From the NCBI GenBank assembly GCA_035707965.1, contig DASSTJ010000019.1:1-9045 (forward strand): a stretch of DNA of 9,045 bases, in the 5' to 3' direction. This document shows positions 6,613-9,045 of this stretch, one piece after another; the first letter of the stretch is position 1; the number at the start of each line of letters is the position of its first letter. The position numbers and the translations under genes are program-made. The DNA is from DASSTJ01 sp035707965. Lineage in GTDB: Bacteria > Actinomycetota > Actinomycetes > Actinomycetales > Angustibacteraceae. The notes beneath the pieces were generated by a model. The model worked only from the letters and a program-made list of their open reading frames with translations. It made no database searches and was not told where the DNA came from.

Positions 6613-6640
6613 CTGGACGGGCGGCGGTGCCATGTAATAT
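6613..6640 (+). promoter_or_regulatory. Probable promoter of the second catabolic transcript
   Basis: The -10-like TAATAT (6635-6640, close to TATAAT) is inside the second AT-rich element. A weak -35-like CTGGAC (6613-6618) stands 16 bases upstream. Transcription would start near 6647, leaving a leader of about 33 bases before the ATG at 6680. The gap between genes is 94 bases, unlike the tight spacing elsewhere, which supports a separate promoter here. Confidence 0.5.
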
Positions 6641-6645
6641 TGTAC
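6632..6645 (+). promoter_or_regulatory. Operator-like element 2 (shared motif)
   Basis: ATGTAATATTGTAC matches element 1 (2840-2853) at 12 of 14 positions and overlaps the -10 in the same way. The arms GTA/TAC flank a six-base centre, so half-symmetry is present. Two such AT-rich copies, each at the start of a set of catabolic genes, are better explained by shared regulation than by chance. Confidence 0.55.
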
Positions 6646-6679
6646 TGAGCCATCACTCCACGCCGACCCGGGACGGACC

Positions 6680-7600
6680 ATGACCGCGCAGACTGCCGAC
6701 ACCACCCAGACCAAGCGCCAGCCGTGGCACGGCGTCATCGTCGCCACCGCCCTGCCCTTCACCGCGGACGGCTCGGTGGACTACGACCGGTACGCGGAGC
6801 ACGTGGCCTGGCTCGCCGAGAACGGCTGCCACGGGGTGGCGCCCAACGGGTCGCTCGGCGAGTACCAGGTGCTGACGGCGCAGGAGCGTGCCCGGGTCGT
6901 CACCACCGCGATCGAGGCCGCCCCCGAAGGCTTCACGGTCATGCCCGGCGTCGGTGCCTATGGCGCGCGCGAGGCCCGCGCGTTCGCCGAGCAGGCGGCC
7001 GAGGCCGGCGCGCAGGTCGTGATGGCGCTGCCGCCCAACGCCTACCGCGGTGACCGCCGGGCGATCGTGGAGCACTTCCGCGAGGTCGCGAAGGCCGGCC
7101 TTCCGATCTCCGCGTACAACAACCCCATGGACACGAAGATCGACCTCGTGCCCGACCTGCTGGCCGAGCTCTACCACGAGGGCCTGGTCGTGGGCGTCAA
7201 GGAGTTCACGGGGGAGTCGCGCCGCAGCTACGAGATCGCTGAGAAGGCGCCCGGTCTCGACATCCTCATCGGCACCGACGACTCGGTCATCGAGGTGGGC
7301 CTCGCCGGCGCCAAGGGCTGGGTCGCGGGCTACCCGAACGCGCTGCCCCGCGCGTCGGTGCGGCTCTTCGAGGCCACGATCGCTCACGACATCGAGACCG
7401 CGCTGCCCCTGTACCGGCAGCTGCACGCCCTGCTGCGCTGGGACTACACGACGGAGTTCGTGCAAGCCATCAAGCTCTCGATGGACGTCGTGGGCCGGTT
7501 CGGCGGGGCCTGCCGGCCACCGCGCCAGCCGCTGCTGCCGGAGGACGAGGCGCTGGTCCGCCAGCTGACCGAGGACGCCGTCGCGGCGGGTCTGGACTGA
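6680..7600 (+). CDS. lhpC: DHDPS-family lyase/deaminase, likely 1-pyrroline-4-hydroxy-2-carboxylate deaminase
   Basis: Class I aldolase-fold protein of 306 residues. In this pathway it would deaminate and dehydrate 1-pyrroline-4-hydroxy-2-carboxylate to 2-oxoglutarate semialdehyde with release of ammonia. Seen: GSLGEY at 57-62 where DHDPS has GTTGE; Tyr146 in SAYNNP; Schiff-base Lys174 in VVGVKEFTG; IGTDDSVIE at 197-205, followed by GAKGWVAGYPNALP. These are the catalytic positions of the N-acetylneuraminate lyase/DHDPS superfamily. The length is usual for the family. The ATG at 6680 has only a modest GGACGG 4 bases upstream. The epimerase gene follows after 2 bases. It is not the lysine-biosynthetic DapA: the motif is GSLGE and the neighbours are hydroxyproline-type genes. 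The symbol follows Pseudomonas usage; the Rhizobium name would be hypD. Confidence 0.85.
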   Translation: MTAQTADTTQTKRQPWHGVIVATALPFTADGSVDYDRYAEHVAWLAENGCHGVAPNGSLGEYQVLTAQERARVVTTAIEAAPEGFTVMPGVGAYGAREARAFAEQAAEAGAQVVMALPPNAYRGDRRAIVEHFREVAKAGLPISAYNNPMDTKIDLVPDLLAELYHEGLVVGVKEFTGESRRSYEIAEKAPGLDILIGTDDSVIEVGLAGAKGWVAGYPNALPRASVRLFEATIAHDIETALPLYRQLHALLRWDYTTEFVQAIKLSMDVVGRFGGACRPPRQPLLPEDEALVRQLTEDAVAAGLD

Positions 7601-7602
7601 CC

Positions 7603-8604
7603 GTGCGCTCGCGCCGGGTGCTGCACGCCGTCGACTCGCACACGGAGGGCATGCCCACCCGCGTCATCACCGGCGGAGTGGGAGTGCTGCCCGGCGAGAC
7701 CATGTTCGACCGTCGGCGCTGGTTCATGGAGAACAGCGACGAGCTGCGCACGCTGCTCATGTACGAGCCACGGGGGCACGCCGCGATGTCGGGCGCGATC
7801 CTGCAGCCCCCGACGAGGCCGGACGCCGACTGGGGTGTTCTCTACATCGAGGTCTCCGGGTGCCTGCCGATGTGCGGGCACGGCACGATCGGCGTCGCGA
7901 CCGTGCTGGTCGAGACCGGCATGGTCGAGGTCACCGAGCCGGTCACGACGATCCGGCTCGACACCCCGGCGGGCCTGGTGGTCGCGGAGGTGGCCGTCGA
8001 GGACGGTGCCGCGCGGTCGGTGACGATCCGCAACGTGCCGTCGTACAGCCACGCCCTCGACCAGGTGGTGCAGGTGCCAGGCTTCGGCGACGTCCGGTAC
8101 GACATCGCGTACGGAGGCAACTTCTACGCGATGGTGCAGCTCGACGACCTGGGCCTGCCCTACGACCGCAAGGCCAAGCAGCAGCTGCTGGACGCGGGCC
8201 TGGCCATCATGGACAGCATCAACACCCAGAACCGACCGGTGCACCCGGAGAACCCGGAGATCGACGTCTGCCACCACGTGCAGCTGATCGCCCCCGGGGC
8301 CGACGCCCGGCACTCGCGGCACGCCATGGCGATCCACCCCGGCTGGTTCGACCGGTCGCCGTGCGGCACGGGCACCAGTGCGCGCATGGCGCAGCTGCAC
8401 GCGCGCGGCGAGCTGCCGTTGCACACCGACTTCGTCAACGAGTCGTTCATCGGCACCAGGTTCGTCGGGCGGCTGGTCGAGGAGGTGCCGGTCGGCGACC
8501 GCCCGGGCGTCGTGCCGACCATCACCGGCCGCGCCTGGGTGACGGGCACCGCGCAGTACCTGCTCGACCCGACGGACCCCTTCCCGGCCGGCTTCCTGCT
8601 CTGA
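7603..8604 (+). CDS. lhpA: Proline racemase-family 4-hydroxyproline 2-epimerase
   Basis: Cofactor-independent epimerase of 333 residues, expected to interconvert trans-4-hydroxy-L-proline and cis-4-hydroxy-D-proline, the first step of the pathway. Both catalytic cysteines are present: Cys91 in LPMCGHGTIG and Cys254 in RSPCGTGTSA. This marks a racemase/epimerase; the related trans-3-hydroxy-L-proline dehydratases have Thr at the second position. Also family-typical are HAVDSHTEGMPTRV at 8-21, GGNFYAMV at 171-178 and the C-terminal FVGR and ITGRAWVTG segments. The GTG start at 7603 follows the deaminase stop after 2 bases, and no strong Shine-Dalgarno is seen, so translation is probably coupled. 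Proline racemase is an alternative in principle, but the gene set argues for hydroxyproline. An additional Cys87 lies near the first active-site Cys. Confidence 0.9.
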   Translation: MRSRRVLHAVDSHTEGMPTRVITGGVGVLPGETMFDRRRWFMENSDELRTLLMYEPRGHAAMSGAILQPPTRPDADWGVLYIEVSGCLPMCGHGTIGVATVLVETGMVEVTEPVTTIRLDTPAGLVVAEVAVEDGAARSVTIRNVPSYSHALDQVVQVPGFGDVRYDIAYGGNFYAMVQLDDLGLPYDRKAKQQLLDAGLAIMDSINTQNRPVHPENPEIDVCHHVQLIAPGADARHSRHAMAIHPGWFDRSPCGTGTSARMAQLHARGELPLHTDFVNESFIGTRFVGRLVEEVPVGDRPGVVPTITGRAWVTGTAQYLLDPTDPFPAGFLL

Positions 8605-8631
8605 GAGCCGTCCCAGCCCGACCACCGAAGC

Positions 8632-8636
8632 GAGGA
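8632..8636 (+). promoter_or_regulatory. Ribosome binding site of the aldehyde dehydrogenase gene
   Basis: GAGGA, 6 bases before the GTG at 8643. It supports this start in the 38-base gap after the epimerase stop. Confidence 0.6.
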
Positions 8637-8642
8637 CACCCC

Positions 8643-9045
8643 GTGATCGAGAGCCGTTCACCCCAGGACCCCGGCGACGTCGTCGTCGCCGTCGACGAGA
8701 CCTCGCAGGCGGCGGTCGAGGCGGCCTTCGGGCGCGCCCGCAAGACCCAGTCCGAGTGGGCGTCGTCGGCCGCGGCGCGCTCGGCGGCGCTCTCGGCCGC
8801 GGCGGACGTCGTCCAGGGCGCGGCTCAGGAGCTGACCGACCTCGTGGTGCGTGAGGTCGGCAAGCCCCTAGGCGAGGCGAGGGGTGAGGTGAGCCGGTCG
8901 GTCGCGATCCTGCGCTACTACGCACAGCAGGTCTTCGACCCGGTCGGTGAGCTGCACGAGCCCTCGTCCGCCGGGCTGCTCTACAGCCGACGTCGGCCGC
9001 ACGGTGTCGCCGGCCTCATCACGCCCTGGAACTTTCCGCTGGCCA
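8643..9045 (+). CDS. Aldehyde dehydrogenase, 5' part only; likely 2-oxoglutarate semialdehyde dehydrogenase
   Basis: The reading frame is open from GTG 8643 to the window end, giving 134 residues of an NAD(P)-dependent aldehyde dehydrogenase whose catalytic Cys and Glu lie beyond the edge. Visible family features: the AVEAAFGRARKTQSEWA helix (about 24-40), the AAARSAALSAAADVV segment, the VVREVGKPLGEARGEV segment (68-83) and PWNFPLA (128-134), the NAD-binding start of the catalytic core. About a quarter to a third of a typical 480-500-residue enzyme is seen. A good Shine-Dalgarno (GAGGA) precedes the GTG, 38 bases after the epimerase stop, on the same strand and probably on the same transcript. 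By position it should carry out the last step, 2-oxoglutarate semialdehyde to 2-oxoglutarate. The N-terminal part alone cannot set substrate specificity. Confidence 0.87.
   Translation, partial: MIESRSPQDPGDVVVAVDETSQAAVEAAFGRARKTQSEWASSAAARSAALSAAADVVQGAAQELTDLVVREVGKPLGEARGEVSRSVAILRYYAQQVFDPVGELHEPSSAGLLYSRRRPHGVAGLITPWNFPLA

Noticed and set aside
7444..8925. 493-codon open frame on the minus strand
   Set aside because: Antisense to the epimerase and aldehyde dehydrogenase genes, Arg/Pro-rich, with no domain recognisable.

Overview
The window is very GC-rich, uses GTG starts often, and encodes actinobacterial-looking proteins: an OmpR-type response regulator with a HAMP histidine kinase, and a probably leaderless GTG start. 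I read it as the chromosome of a high-GC Actinomycetota. I see no rRNA, tRNA, CRISPR array, insertion sequence or phage gene, and I would not name a genus.

Left part (1-2711, all on the minus strand). A two-component system is encoded response regulator first, then sensor kinase, separated by 6 bases. After a 127-base gap comes the start of a further minus-strand gene that leaves the window at base 1. Only its first 53 residues are visible: a Gly/Pro-rich, probably disordered N-terminus behind a strong ribosome binding site.

Right part (2857-9045, all on the plus strand). A catabolic gene set whose members together fit the trans-4-hydroxy-L-proline pathway. In order: a DadA-like FAD oxidoreductase, a 92-residue [2Fe-2S] ferredoxin-like subunit and an HcnB-like FAD/[2Fe-2S] subunit (together a likely hetero-oligomeric cis-4-hydroxy-D-proline dehydrogenase), a GNAT acetyltransferase, a DHDPS-fold deaminase, a proline racemase-family 2-epimerase with both catalytic cysteines, and the start of an aldehyde dehydrogenase cut by the window end. 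The inferred flow is trans-4-hydroxy-L-proline to cis-4-hydroxy-D-proline (epimerase), to 1-pyrroline-4-hydroxy-2-carboxylate (dehydrogenase), to 2-oxoglutarate semialdehyde plus ammonia (deaminase), to 2-oxoglutarate (aldehyde dehydrogenase). Each family assignment is read from motifs. The substrate is inferred from the combination.

The most interesting non-coding signal is a pair of nearly identical AT-rich elements, ATGTAAYATTGYAC, at 2840 and 6632. Each overlaps the -10 region of a promoter in front of one half of the catabolic set, which suggests one regulator controls two transcripts. The first promoter (CTGACA, 17 bp, TAACAT) lies so close to the GTG of the first gene that the mRNA is probably leaderless. 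A perfect 12-bp palindrome at 6592-6603 sits upstream of the second promoter. No regulator or transporter for the pathway is visible here. The GNAT gene is the one member whose role the known pathway does not explain.
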